From: Clostridia bacterium
GTDB lineage: Bacteria > Bacillota > Clostridia > Oscillospirales > CAG-272
Assembly (NCBI GenBank): GCA_017397205.1
Contig: JAFQJX010000090.1
Span: 1 to 7,447 of the forward strand
Length of the DNA stretch: 7,447 nucleotides
Direction of reading: 5' to 3'
Below the pieces are notes generated by a model that ran no database searches, had not been told where the DNA came from, and was given only the letters and a program-made list of their open reading frames with translations. This document shows, one piece after another, positions 1 to 5,444 of the stretch; the first letter of the stretch is position 1; each line of letters opens with the position of its first letter. The position numbers and the translations under genes were made by a program.

Positions 1-206
1 GCGCGTTTTTCAGCTGCAGGGCACTCACCTTTATTGCCATTCCAAAAAGCGTCACCAGCATTGGAGAGCGTGCGTTCCACTTTTGCATGGCGCTGACCGA
101 TATTTATTTTGGCGGCGTGGTGACGGAGTGGGAGGAGCTCCCAAAGGGAGATATCTGGGACGGCAGATTGGAGGGCTACACCGTCCACTTCGGCGGCGGA
201 CAGTAG
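1..206 (+). CDS. BspA-type leucine-rich-repeat protein, 3' end only
   Basis: This is the last 67 codons of a longer gene whose start lies left of the window. The reading frame begins at base 3 and ends with TAG at 204-206. The translation shows the LRR_5 (BspA/TpLRR) pattern: a repeat carrying AIPKSVTSIGERAFHFC, followed by MALTDIYFGG and then VTEWEEL, which resembles the 'W' segment that often closes such repeats. A second, upstream repeat is partly visible as AFFSCRALTFI. The spacing of 'IP.SVTSIG..AF..C..L' is diagnostic of the family. BspA-like proteins are usually secreted or surface-attached and are implicated in adhesion or host interaction. Here only the C-terminal end is visible, with a short tail (about 20 residues ending GGGQ) and no anchor motif, so localisation and length cannot be judged. 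The family call is quite secure; the function is inference from the family. Confidence 0.85.
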   Translation, partial: AFFSCRALTFIAIPKSVTSIGERAFHFCMALTDIYFGGVVTEWEELPKGDIWDGRLEGYTVHFGGGQ

Positions 207-207
207 T

Positions 208-300
208 TTCACTGCGCATAGCGCAACTTCACTGCAAGCATGAGCGAAGCAACTTCACTTTTTCGTCTGCAAAAACTTCACTGCGCATAGCGCACTTCAC
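208..300. repeat. Array of five (A)CTTCAC(T) boxes with mostly palindromic spacers
   Basis: Starting 2 bp after the LRR stop codon, the core TTCAC recurs at 208, 228, 254, 277 and 296, mostly as the 8-mer ACTTCACT (226-233, 252-259, 275-282). The spacers are short and several are self-complementary. TGCGC-ATA-GCGCA occurs twice (213-225 and 282-294), one spacer has TTTTT...AAAAA ends (259-275), and 233-251 is only weakly symmetrical. The 18-bp unit at 208-225 is repeated exactly at 277-294. No coding signal is convincing here: an open frame spanning it has no ribosome-binding site. The array ends at the start of the A-tract of the following terminator. I do not know its function. Confidence 0.75.
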
Positions 301-301
301 C

Positions 302-348
302 AAAAAAGAGAGAACGGCTCGGTTTCCCGATTTGTTCTCTCTTTCTGC
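302..348. terminator. Bidirectional rho-independent terminator
   Basis: An outer stem GAGAGAAC (308-315) pairs with GTTCTCTC (334-341), and an inner CGG (320-322) pairs with CCG (327-329) around a TTT loop. It has A6 on the left (302-307) and CTTTCTGCTT on the right, so it can end transcription in both directions. It sits between the rightward LRR gene and the leftward uL15-like gene, as expected for a shared terminator. Confidence 0.8.
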
Positions 349-371
349 TTATCAGGGGGATTTGGGAGCTG

Positions 372-1043
372 TCACGCTTCCTCGCGCGGGACAGCGAGCA
401 GCGCCCTGCCTCCCGTCAGGGAAAGCATCTTGACGGCGGCGGGGGTAAATTCGTGGGCAAGCACCATCAGGGGCTTGCGCAAAATACCGCGCGCCTCTAC
501 CTTCAGATAGGTAGTCGCCTTTGGCACCATACGGTGCTTTTTCAGAATGCTCAGGTTGACGTAGCCGTGGGTGGAAAACCTCTCGGAGAGGTCGTCAAGG
601 TACACCGTTGCCTCAATTTCCCTCTCGGGATACTCCTCAACCGTATAGGGCACGAGGGTGTCCATTGCCTCGCCGTCCTCCATGAGATAATCCACGTCCT
701 CGGCACGGGCACAGCTGCGGACGGTCACGCCGTCCTTTGCCTCGCTGACAAAATCCGTCAGGCGAGAAATCTCGGCAGGCACGGGCATAAACACGGTATT
801 GTCGTCGGAGGGAAGCGCCTCCCTCGGAATGACGGAAACGGGTGCGTCAAGGGGCTGCGGCGTGGGCGGAGCAAGCTCCTGTGCCACCGCTCTGGCAAGC
901 GCCTTGTCGTGGCGGCGGCGCCTGATTTTCAGAGTGATAAAGACGGCGAGAAGCAACGCAAGCAAAATGCCCGCGACAATATAGACGTACGGGGGACGAA
1001 GCGGTGCTGGCAGATATGCCGCGCAGGCAGGCAGGACTCTCAT
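372..1043 (-). CDS. Membrane-anchored protein with uL15-like C-terminal domain
   Basis: The product is 223 aa with ATG at 1043-1041 and a GGAGGT ribosome-binding site (1053-1048) 4-5 bases upstream. Residues 19-40 form one hydrophobic segment (YVYIVAGILLALLLAVFITL) followed at once by RRRR, predicting a short outside N-terminus and a cytoplasmic C-terminal part. Residues 41-100 are a charged and proline-rich linker. Residues about 125-218 form a compact domain. Its end, with VNLSILKK, then KVEARGILRKPLMVLAHEFTP and AAVKMLSLTGG, resembles the C-terminal half of ribosomal protein uL15 (INLDVLK..., VKILG.G.L.K.LTVKAHKFS..A...I.AAGG). True uL15 is about 145 aa, soluble, and encoded in the spc operon, so this is not the ribosomal subunit. 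The gene stands alone, divergent from HPr, with its own promoter. Function unknown; the domain resemblance is from motif reading. Confidence 0.8.
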   Translation of the reverse strand: MRVLPACAAYLPAPLRPPYVYIVAGILLALLLAVFITLKIRRRRHDKALARAVAQELAPPTPQPLDAPVSVIPREALPSDDNTVFMPVPAEISRLTDFVSEAKDGVTVRSCARAEDVDYLMEDGEAMDTLVPYTVEEYPEREIEATVYLDDLSERFSTHGYVNLSILKKHRMVPKATTYLKVEARGILRKPLMVLAHEFTPAAVKMLSLTGGRALLAVPREEA

Positions 1044-1071
1044 AGATACCTCCGTTTGTTCTTACAGCCAA

Positions 1072-1101
1072 AGTATAGCACAAGACACTCATAGAATGCA
1101 A
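1072..1101 (-). promoter_or_regulatory. Promoter of the uL15-like membrane gene
   Basis: Read leftward, an extended -10 TGC-TATACT (TATACT at 1077-1072) lies about 30 bp upstream of the ATG. A weak -35, TTGCAT (1101-1096), is 18 bp further up. The good extended -10 can compensate for the poor -35. An AATGCA/TGCATT inverted repeat (1095-1100 and 1115-1120) overlaps the -35 region. Confidence 0.6.
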
Positions 1102-1125
1102 CCTCTTTCTTTTCTGCATTTTCGC

Positions 1126-1140
1126 TGTGCAAATTGCACA
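1126..1140. promoter_or_regulatory. 15-bp palindrome, candidate operator
   Basis: TGTGCAA-A-TTGCACA is a perfect 7-bp inverted repeat around one base. It lies just upstream of the promoter of the leftward gene and about 70 bp before the HPr promoter. A related palindrome TTGCGCAA is found at 1167-1174, 33 bp from the TTGCACAA at 1134-1141. The symmetry suggests a dimeric DNA-binding protein; which one is unknown. Confidence 0.4.
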
Positions 1141-1187
1141 AAAACGTTTCATTCGCTTTTTTACGCTTGCGCAATTCGCCGATTTTG

Positions 1188-1228
1188 GAAAAAGCCCCCT
1201 CAAAAGAATTGATTTTATCAAGGGGGCT
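1188..1228 (-). terminator. Leftward terminator-like hairpin overlapping the HPr promoter
   Basis: AGCCCCCT (1193-1200) and AGGGGGCT (1221-1228) form a perfect 8-bp GC-rich stem around a 20-base loop. Read leftward, the stem is followed by TTTTT (1192-1188), the form of an intrinsic terminator. Read rightward there is no T-tract. No leftward gene precedes it, so it may insulate the uL15-like gene, end an antisense RNA, or act as a DNA element on the HPr promoter, whose -35 box lies in the loop. Confidence 0.45.
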
Positions 1229-1238
1229 GTGGTAAACT
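1209..1238 (+). promoter_or_regulatory. Promoter of the HPr gene
   Basis: The -35 is TTGATT (1209-1214), followed by an 18-bp spacer and the extended -10 TGG-TAAACT (TAAACT at 1233-1238). It is 43 bp upstream of the HPr ATG. The right arm of an inverted repeat (1221-1228) lies in the spacer. Confidence 0.6.
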
Positions 1239-1280
1239 AAATCTACAAATTATCCTTTCTCTATCCTTGGAGGACCTGTT

Positions 1281-1541
1281 ATGACCGCACGCACCGTTGA
1301 AGTGACCAACCCCGTTGGTCTGCATGCAAGACCCGCCTCTTTTTTCGTCAATAAGGCGTGTGCCTACCGCTCTACCATTCTCTTGGAAAAGGGCGAGTGC
1401 CGCGTGAACGCAAAGAGCGTGCTGTCCGTGCTTTCCATGGGAATCCGTCAGGGCGATACCGTCACCCTGATTGCCAACGGGCAGGACGAGGAGGCAGCCG
1501 TTGAGGGGCTGGTTCTGCTGCTGGGTAGCCAGGACCTGTAA
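1281..1541 (+). CDS. ptsH: HPr family phosphocarrier protein
   Basis: The 86-aa product has the normal HPr length. The active-site motif GLHARPAS places the phosphorylated histidine at residue 15. The regulatory serine is at residue 46 in NAKSVLSVLSMGI, the target of HPr kinase in Firmicutes. HPr accepts phosphate from PEP via enzyme I and passes it to sugar-specific EIIA proteins; the Ser46-phosphorylated form acts with CcpA in catabolite control. Because both His15 and Ser46 are present, this looks like a true HPr rather than Crh (which lacks the histidine). The start is supported by GGAGG (1269-1273) 7 bases before ATG. The gene is monocistronic, with its own promoter and a strong terminator, and no enzyme I or HPr kinase gene is in the window. 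A second HPr-like paralogue elsewhere in the genome cannot be excluded. Confidence 0.92.
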   Translation: MTARTVEVTNPVGLHARPASFFVNKACAYRSTILLEKGECRVNAKSVLSVLSMGIRQGDTVTLIANGQDEEAAVEGLVLLLGSQDL

Positions 1542-1553
1542 ATTGAAGAATGA

Positions 1554-1585
1554 AGCGGTGACGCCCGTCACCGCTTTTTTATTTT
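1554..1585 (+). terminator. Rho-independent terminator after HPr
   Basis: AGCGGTGAC (1554-1562) pairs perfectly with GTCACCGCT (1567-1575) around a 4-base loop, followed by TTTTTTATTTT. It is 13 bp after the HPr stop and separates HPr from the uvrC operon promoter. Confidence 0.92.
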
Positions 1586-1602
1586 CGTGGCCGTTTTTTC
1601 CT

Positions 1603-1631
1603 TTGACATACGGGCGTGCCTTTGGTACAAT
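1603..1631 (+). promoter_or_regulatory. Strong sigma-A promoter of the uvrC operon
   Basis: A perfect -35 TTGACA (1603-1608), a 17-bp spacer and TACAAT (1626-1631) with an upstream TGG extension form a near-consensus vegetative promoter. It lies 32 bp before the uvrC start. No SOS/LexA-like operator was recognised around it. Confidence 0.88.
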
Positions 1632-1663
1632 AGAGGTAAGTAGAGAAAGAAAGGAGGAGCGCT

Positions 1664-3496
1664 ATGGCAAAGAGACTTGAGCAGCTTAACAAAAAGGCGC
1701 AGTCCCTGCCCCTTTGCCCGGGTGTATACCTGATGAAGGACGCAGACGGCAAGGTCATTTACGTTGGCAAGAGCCGCAAGCTGAAAAACCGCGTTTCCTC
1801 CTATTTCACGGGGACGCAAAAGCACCCCAAAACCGCCCGTATGGTTGCCCGCGTTGCAGACTTTGACTATATTCTGTGCGACGGGGAGATGGAGGCGCTG
1901 GCGCTGGAAAACACGCTGATTAAAAAATATGCGCCGCATTACAATATCCGTCTGAAGGACGCCAAGTCCTATCCCTATATCAAGGTCACGCCGCCCCCCT
2001 ATTCCCGCCTGATTGTCACGCGGGAGCGCCGCTCCGACGGCGGACGTTACTACGGACCCTATTCCTCGGTTGCCGCCGCCCACGCGGTGACGGACACCCT
2101 GAATAAAATCTTTTCCCTCGCCACCTGCCGCCGCCGTTTTCCGCGGGATATCGGGCGTGAGCGCCCCTGCCTGTACGCGCGCATGGGGCGTTGCGTGGCT
2201 CCCTGCTCGGGAGAGGTCAGCGAGGAGGCGTACGCCGCCCTGATTCGCGGAGCGGAGGGCGTTCTGCGCGGACAAATCAAGGACACCGAGGCGCATCTTG
2301 CGCGCCTGATGACCGAGGCGGCAGAGGAGGAGCGCTACGAGGCAGCCGCACGCTACCGCGATGCCATCACCGCCCTGCACCGTCTTTGTGACAAGCAAAA
2401 GGTGGTCGGGGACGAAAAGGAGGACCGCGACGTCCTCGCCCTCTACGAGGACGACCTTTGCGGCGTGCTCGCCGTGCTTTCCGTGCGCGAGGGCAAGCTG
2501 CAGGGCAAGCACGAATTTTTGTTTGGCGCCGCCGCTATGGCGGAGGAGGAGAACGCCGCCGCGTCGGTGCTCTCCTATTACGACGGAGGGAGCGACCTCC
2601 CCCGCGAGATTTTGCTGGCATTCCCCCTGCCCGAGGAGGAGTACGAGGTGCTGTCCCGTTATCTTTCGGAGATGGCAGGACACAGGGTGCGCGTTGTGAC
2701 GCCCAAGCGCGGCGCCCTGCGCGAGCTTTGTGAAATGGCGCTCACCAATGCCCGTCAGCGGGCGGAGCGCTATCGCGCGGAATGTGCGCGCGAGGATGCC
2801 ACCATGACCCGACTTGCCACGCTGCTCGGGCTGGAAAGCACCCCCCAGCGGGTGGAGGCGTACGATATCTCCGAAATCGGACGGGAATATATCACCGCAG
2901 GCATGGCGGTCACAAACGGCACGCGCTTCAAAAGCAGCGATTACCGCACCTTCCGCATCAAAACCCTTTCGGGGGTGGACGATTGCGGTGCGATGCGTGA
3001 GGCGCTTGCGCGGCGGCTTGCCCACATCGGGGACGGAAGCGCCTCTCTTGGGGAAGCCCCCGACCTCATTCTGCTGGACGGCGGCGTGGGGCAGGTGCAT
3101 GCGGGCAAGGCGGTGCTTGGAGAGCTGGGGCTCTCTATTCCCCTGTTCGGCATGGTCAAGGACGATTATCACAAGACGCGCGCCCTGACGGACGGAGAGC
3201 GCGAGCTTTCCATTGCAAACGAGGGCAGCGTTTACGTCTTTATTTATCGGCTTCAGGAGGAGGTCCACCGCATTTCCGTGCGGAGCGTGATGGGTGCCAA
3301 GGGAAAATCCCTGCGCCGCTCCACGCTGGAGGATATTCACGGCATCGGCCCCGCCAAGGCAAAGAAAATCCTCCGTCTGATGAAGCTTTCCGCTCTCAGG
3401 GAGGCAAGCGTTTCCGAAATGACGGCGGCAGGAATTCCGCCGCGTGACGCGGAGCGCATTTACGGACATTTCCACAAGGAGGACGCGCAAGCATGA
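1664..3496 (+). CDS. uvrC: UvrABC system protein C (excinuclease subunit)
   Basis: The 610-aa product is full length for UvrC (usually about 600-620). It makes the 3' and 5' incisions in nucleotide excision repair after UvrB has been loaded on damaged DNA. The N-terminal GIY-YIG nuclease spans roughly residues 16-95: GVY at 20-22, YVGK at 33-36, R43, E82 and N94 fit the catalytic set. A UVR motif that contacts UvrB lies near 206-241 (EEERYEAAARYRDAI). The RNase H-like second nuclease follows, with YDIS (D401), LDGG (D472) and EEVHR (H535). Tandem helix-hairpin-helix DNA-binding motifs end the protein (about 556-606; HGIGPAKAKKIL). The start is fixed by AAGGAGG (1651-1657) 6 bases upstream. 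It is first in an operon and overlaps rsmD by 4 bp. Confidence 0.97.
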   Translation: MAKRLEQLNKKAQSLPLCPGVYLMKDADGKVIYVGKSRKLKNRVSSYFTGTQKHPKTARMVARVADFDYILCDGEMEALALENTLIKKYAPHYNIRLKDAKSYPYIKVTPPPYSRLIVTRERRSDGGRYYGPYSSVAAAHAVTDTLNKIFSLATCRRRFPRDIGRERPCLYARMGRCVAPCSGEVSEEAYAALIRGAEGVLRGQIKDTEAHLARLMTEAAEEERYEAAARYRDAITALHRLCDKQKVVGDEKEDRDVLALYEDDLCGVLAVLSVREGKLQGKHEFLFGAAAMAEEENAAASVLSYYDGGSDLPREILLAFPLPEEEYEVLSRYLSEMAGHRVRVVTPKRGALRELCEMALTNARQRAERYRAECAREDATMTRLATLLGLESTPQRVEAYDISEIGREYITAGMAVTNGTRFKSSDYRTFRIKTLSGVDDCGAMREALARRLAHIGDGSASLGEAPDLILLDGGVGQVHAGKAVLGELGLSIPLFGMVKDDYHKTRALTDGERELSIANEGSVYVFIYRLQEEVHRISVRSVMGAKGKSLRRSTLEDIHGIGPAKAKKILRLMKLSALREASVSEMTAAGIPPRDAERIYGHFHKEDAQA

Positions 3497-4065
3497 TGCG
3501 TATTGTAACCGGCTCTGCCAAGGGCATTCGCCTCTGTACCCTGGAGGGGGACAACACCCGCCCCACCTCCGAGCGTGTCAAGGAGGCAATCTTCTCCTCC
3601 ATTCAGTTTGAGCTGGCGGGCAGACGGGTGCTGGACCTGTTTGCAGGAAGCGGACAAATGGGGCTGGAGGCGCTTTCGCGCGGCGCAGAATGCGCCATGT
3701 TTATTGACAACTCCCGCGAGGCAATGGCGGTTGTCAAGGAAAACGCCGTGAGAACTGGCTTTTTTGACCGCTGCCGCTATCTTGTCAGCGACTACCGCTC
3801 CTATCTGCGCAAGGCGGCGGGCAAGGACCGCTGGTCCCTCATTTTCATTGACCCGCCCTACGAGCCGTCCCGTGTCGCGGACGCCCTCTCCCGTATCCTG
3901 GAGGCAGGGCTTGCAGAAAAGGGGTGCCTTATCGTCTGCGAAAGCGGCGACGGCGACGTCTTCTCGGGAAACGACGCCCTGCGGGCGCAGTTTGACGTCC
4001 TCAAGGAGGCGCGCTACAGCGTGTCCTACGTCACCGTCCTGAAATACAGGGGGAGCGAGCTATGA
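3493..4065 (+). CDS. rsmD: 16S rRNA (guanine966-N2)-methyltransferase RsmD
   Basis: The 190-aa product is the normal size for RsmD, which methylates G966 of 16S rRNA (E. coli numbering) using S-adenosylmethionine. The N-terminus MRIVTGSAKG and TRPTSERVKEAIFSSI are typical of the family. The SAM-binding motif I is VLDLFAGSGQMGLEAL (about 46-61) and the catalytic motif IV is FIDPPY (118-123). The start codon lies in an ATGATG at 3493. The first ATG overlaps the uvrC stop as ATGA and is preferred because AAGGAGG (3476-3482) is 10 bases upstream, against 13 for the second. The adjacent coaD gene matches the common rsmD-coaD pairing in Firmicutes and supports the assignment. Confidence 0.95.
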   Translation: MMRIVTGSAKGIRLCTLEGDNTRPTSERVKEAIFSSIQFELAGRRVLDLFAGSGQMGLEALSRGAECAMFIDNSREAMAVVKENAVRTGFFDRCRYLVSDYRSYLRKAAGKDRWSLIFIDPPYEPSRVADALSRILEAGLAEKGCLIVCESGDGDVFSGNDALRAQFDVLKEARYSVSYVTVLKYRGSEL

Positions 4066-4556
4066 CGCGCGTGTTGTTTGCGGGCACCTACGACCCCATT
4101 ACCCTGGGGCATATGGACCTGATTGAGCTTGCCGCAAGGGAATACGGGCACGTCACCGTTGCTATTTTCGTCAACCCCGACAAGGAGGGGCACCACCTGC
4201 TCTCCCCCGAGCGCCGCAGGGAGCTGATTTGCCTTGCCTGTGCCCACCTCCAAAACGTGGACGCCGTTCTTGGCGAGGGCTACACCGCCGACTACGCGCG
4301 CGAAAACGGCTACAACCTGCTTCTGCGCGGCTGGCGGGACGAGGGGGACCTCGCGTGGGAGGAGGAAATGGCGCGCTATAACCTCGCGCGGGGCGGTATC
4401 CCGACCCGTCTTGTCAAGGCAGACCCCCGTCACGCCGCGCTTTCCTCCACCGAGGTGCGCCGCCTGATATGCGCGGGGGAGCTTGACGCGCTCTCCTCCT
4501 GCGTTCCCGCCGCCTGCATTCCCCGTCTGCGGCAATGGCTTGCAGAGGAAAAATAA
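4062..4556 (+). CDS. coaD: Pantetheine-phosphate adenylyltransferase (CoaD), somewhat divergent
   Basis: The 164-aa product matches CoaD length (about 160). The enzyme transfers AMP from ATP to 4'-phosphopantetheine, the penultimate step in coenzyme A synthesis. The nucleotidyltransferase signature is visible: GTYDPITLGH with T9 and H17, K41 in VNPDK, R89 and R92 in LLLRGWRDEGD, and LSST at 127-130 in the place of the usual ISSS. These positions match the known E. coli active-site residues closely, but RGWR (normally RGLR), the sequence after it and the LSST motif are less typical. It starts inside the rsmD stop (ATGA overlap) with a GGGGGAG ribosome-binding site, so it is translationally coupled. 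Location after rsmD strongly favours coaD over another nucleotidyltransferase. Confidence 0.9.
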   Translation: MTRVLFAGTYDPITLGHMDLIELAAREYGHVTVAIFVNPDKEGHHLLSPERRRELICLACAHLQNVDAVLGEGYTADYARENGYNLLLRGWRDEGDLAWEEEMARYNLARGGIPTRLVKADPRHAALSSTEVRRLICAGELDALSSCVPAACIPRLRQWLAEEK

Positions 4557-4601
4557 CCCTCACAAACACAAAATACAATCCAAACCGAAAGGGCTTCCGT
4601 T

Positions 4602-5252
4602 ATGAAAAAATCGCTTTTGTCGCTTTTGCTCCTCTCCCTGCTCCTGCTTTCCCTCTGCCTCGGGCTGACCTCCTGCGGAGATAAGTTCGGCACCATCACC
4701 CTCGAGCTATACCCCGAATACGCCCCCGCGACGGTGGAGAACTTCGTCGCGCTTGCACAGGACGGCTTTTATGACGGCCTGATCTTCCACCGCGTGATCT
4801 CCGGCTTCATGGTGCAGGGCGGCGACCCGCTCGGCAACGGCACGGGCGGTGCGGACGAGGATATCGTCGGTGAGTTTGCAAACAACGGCTACACGGGCAA
4901 CACGCTGGAGCACACGCGCGGCACCATCTCCATGGCGAGAAGCGGCCACCCCTACGAGGCGTATCACAACATGGGCTACATTCAGCTGTCCCCCGAGGAG
5001 CTTGCTCCCTATTACAACTCCGCCTCCAGCCAGTTCTTCATCGTGCACGAGGATTCTCCCCACCTCAACGGGCAGTACGCCGCCTTTGGTCGCGTGGTAG
5101 AGGGTATGGAGGTGGTGGACGCGATTGCCGCGGTGGAAACGGATGAAAACGACCGCCCCCTCTCCGACGTTGTGATTTCCCGCATTTATATCGTTGAGAG
5201 CGAAGCCGCAGAAGACGGTCACATCACAGTCGCAATTGAGGTGAAGGGCTGA
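4602..5252 (+). CDS. Lipoprotein cyclophilin-type peptidyl-prolyl isomerase
   Basis: The 216-aa product begins with a lipoprotein signal peptide: MKK, a Leu/Ser-rich core and the lipobox LTSC with the lipidated cysteine at residue 25. The cyclophilin domain starts almost directly after it (GTITLELYPEYAP from residue 30). Catalytic and binding residues are present: R64 in FHRVISGFMVQGGD, Q72, SSQFFIV and HLNGQYAAFGRV. It should catalyse cis-trans isomerisation of Xaa-Pro bonds in proteins outside the membrane. Compared with its convergent paralogue at 5445-5918 it carries about 21 extra residues (115-138, SGHPYEAY...) and a longer C-terminus. It follows coaD by 45 bp with only a weak ribosome-binding site (AAAGGG, 4588-4593) and no terminator between, so it is probably the last gene of the uvrC operon. 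A TACAAT at 4574-4579 lacks a -35. Confidence 0.93.
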   Translation: MKKSLLSLLLLSLLLLSLCLGLTSCGDKFGTITLELYPEYAPATVENFVALAQDGFYDGLIFHRVISGFMVQGGDPLGNGTGGADEDIVGEFANNGYTGNTLEHTRGTISMARSGHPYEAYHNMGYIQLSPEELAPYYNSASSQFFIVHEDSPHLNGQYAAFGRVVEGMEVVDAIAAVETDENDRPLSDVVISRIYIVESEAAEDGHITVAIEVKG

Positions 5253-5268
5253 CAGCCGTCTCGGCAGA

Positions 5269-5291
5269 GGGAGAGAGAACAACTCTCGCCC
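5269..5291 (+). other. Small hairpin before the cyclophilin terminator
   Basis: GAGAG (5273-5277) pairs with CTCTC (5283-5287), extended past one mismatch by GGG/CCC. It lies between the lipoprotein-cyclophilin stop and the main terminator and has no T-tract. It may only stabilise the mRNA 3' end. Confidence 0.4.
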
Positions 5292-5305
5292 TGCGCGACA
5301 AACGG

Positions 5306-5348
5306 AAAAAGAGAACGGAACGGGTTTCCCGCTTCGTTCTCCTTTTTA
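5306..5348. terminator. Bidirectional rho-independent terminator between convergent cyclophilins
   Basis: GAGAACG (5311-5317) pairs with CGTTCTC (5335-5341), and inner CGGG (5321-5324) with CCCG (5328-5331) around TTT. It has AAAAA on the left (5306-5310) and CTTTTTATTT on the right, so it serves both the rightward operon and the leftward cyclophilin. Its sequence closely resembles the terminator at 302-348. Confidence 0.9.
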
Positions 5349-5444
5349 TTTCGGTTGCTTCATGGAGATGCGCGACTTGGCTTTGGCTTAGCTGTTCCTT
5401 TCGCCGCCGCCCTGCCCTATGGCGCTCCCGCCCGCTTTGGAGCG

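Noticed and set aside
208..300. ACTTCACT array as a CRISPR
   Set aside because: The repeats are only 5-8 bp, the spacers 12-20 bp and self-complementary, one unit is duplicated, and there are no cas genes.
83..433. Possible 116-aa protein spanning the LRR gene end and the repeat array
   Set aside because: It starts at a TTG inside the LRR gene in another frame, has no ribosome-binding site, and runs through the repeats, the terminator and into the opposite gene.
1140..1155. Possible catabolite-responsive cre site near AACGTTTC, upstream of HPr
   Set aside because: On the reverse strand TGAAACGTTTTTG is one base short of the cre spacing (TGnAAnCGnTnnCA) and lacks the closing CA.
1568..3490. 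A 640-codon open frame on the strand opposite uvrC
   Set aside because: It lies in the codon-aligned antisense frame and stays open because uvrC avoids the codons TTA, CTA and TCA. Similar antisense frames face the uL15-like, coaD and cyclophilin genes. It has no family motifs and the sense strand encodes a complete UvrC.
4551..4579. Separate sigma-A promoter for the lipoprotein cyclophilin (TACAAT at 4574-4579)
   Set aside because: No -35-like sequence lies 16-18 bp upstream, and the 45-bp gap to coaD without a terminator favours operon read-through.
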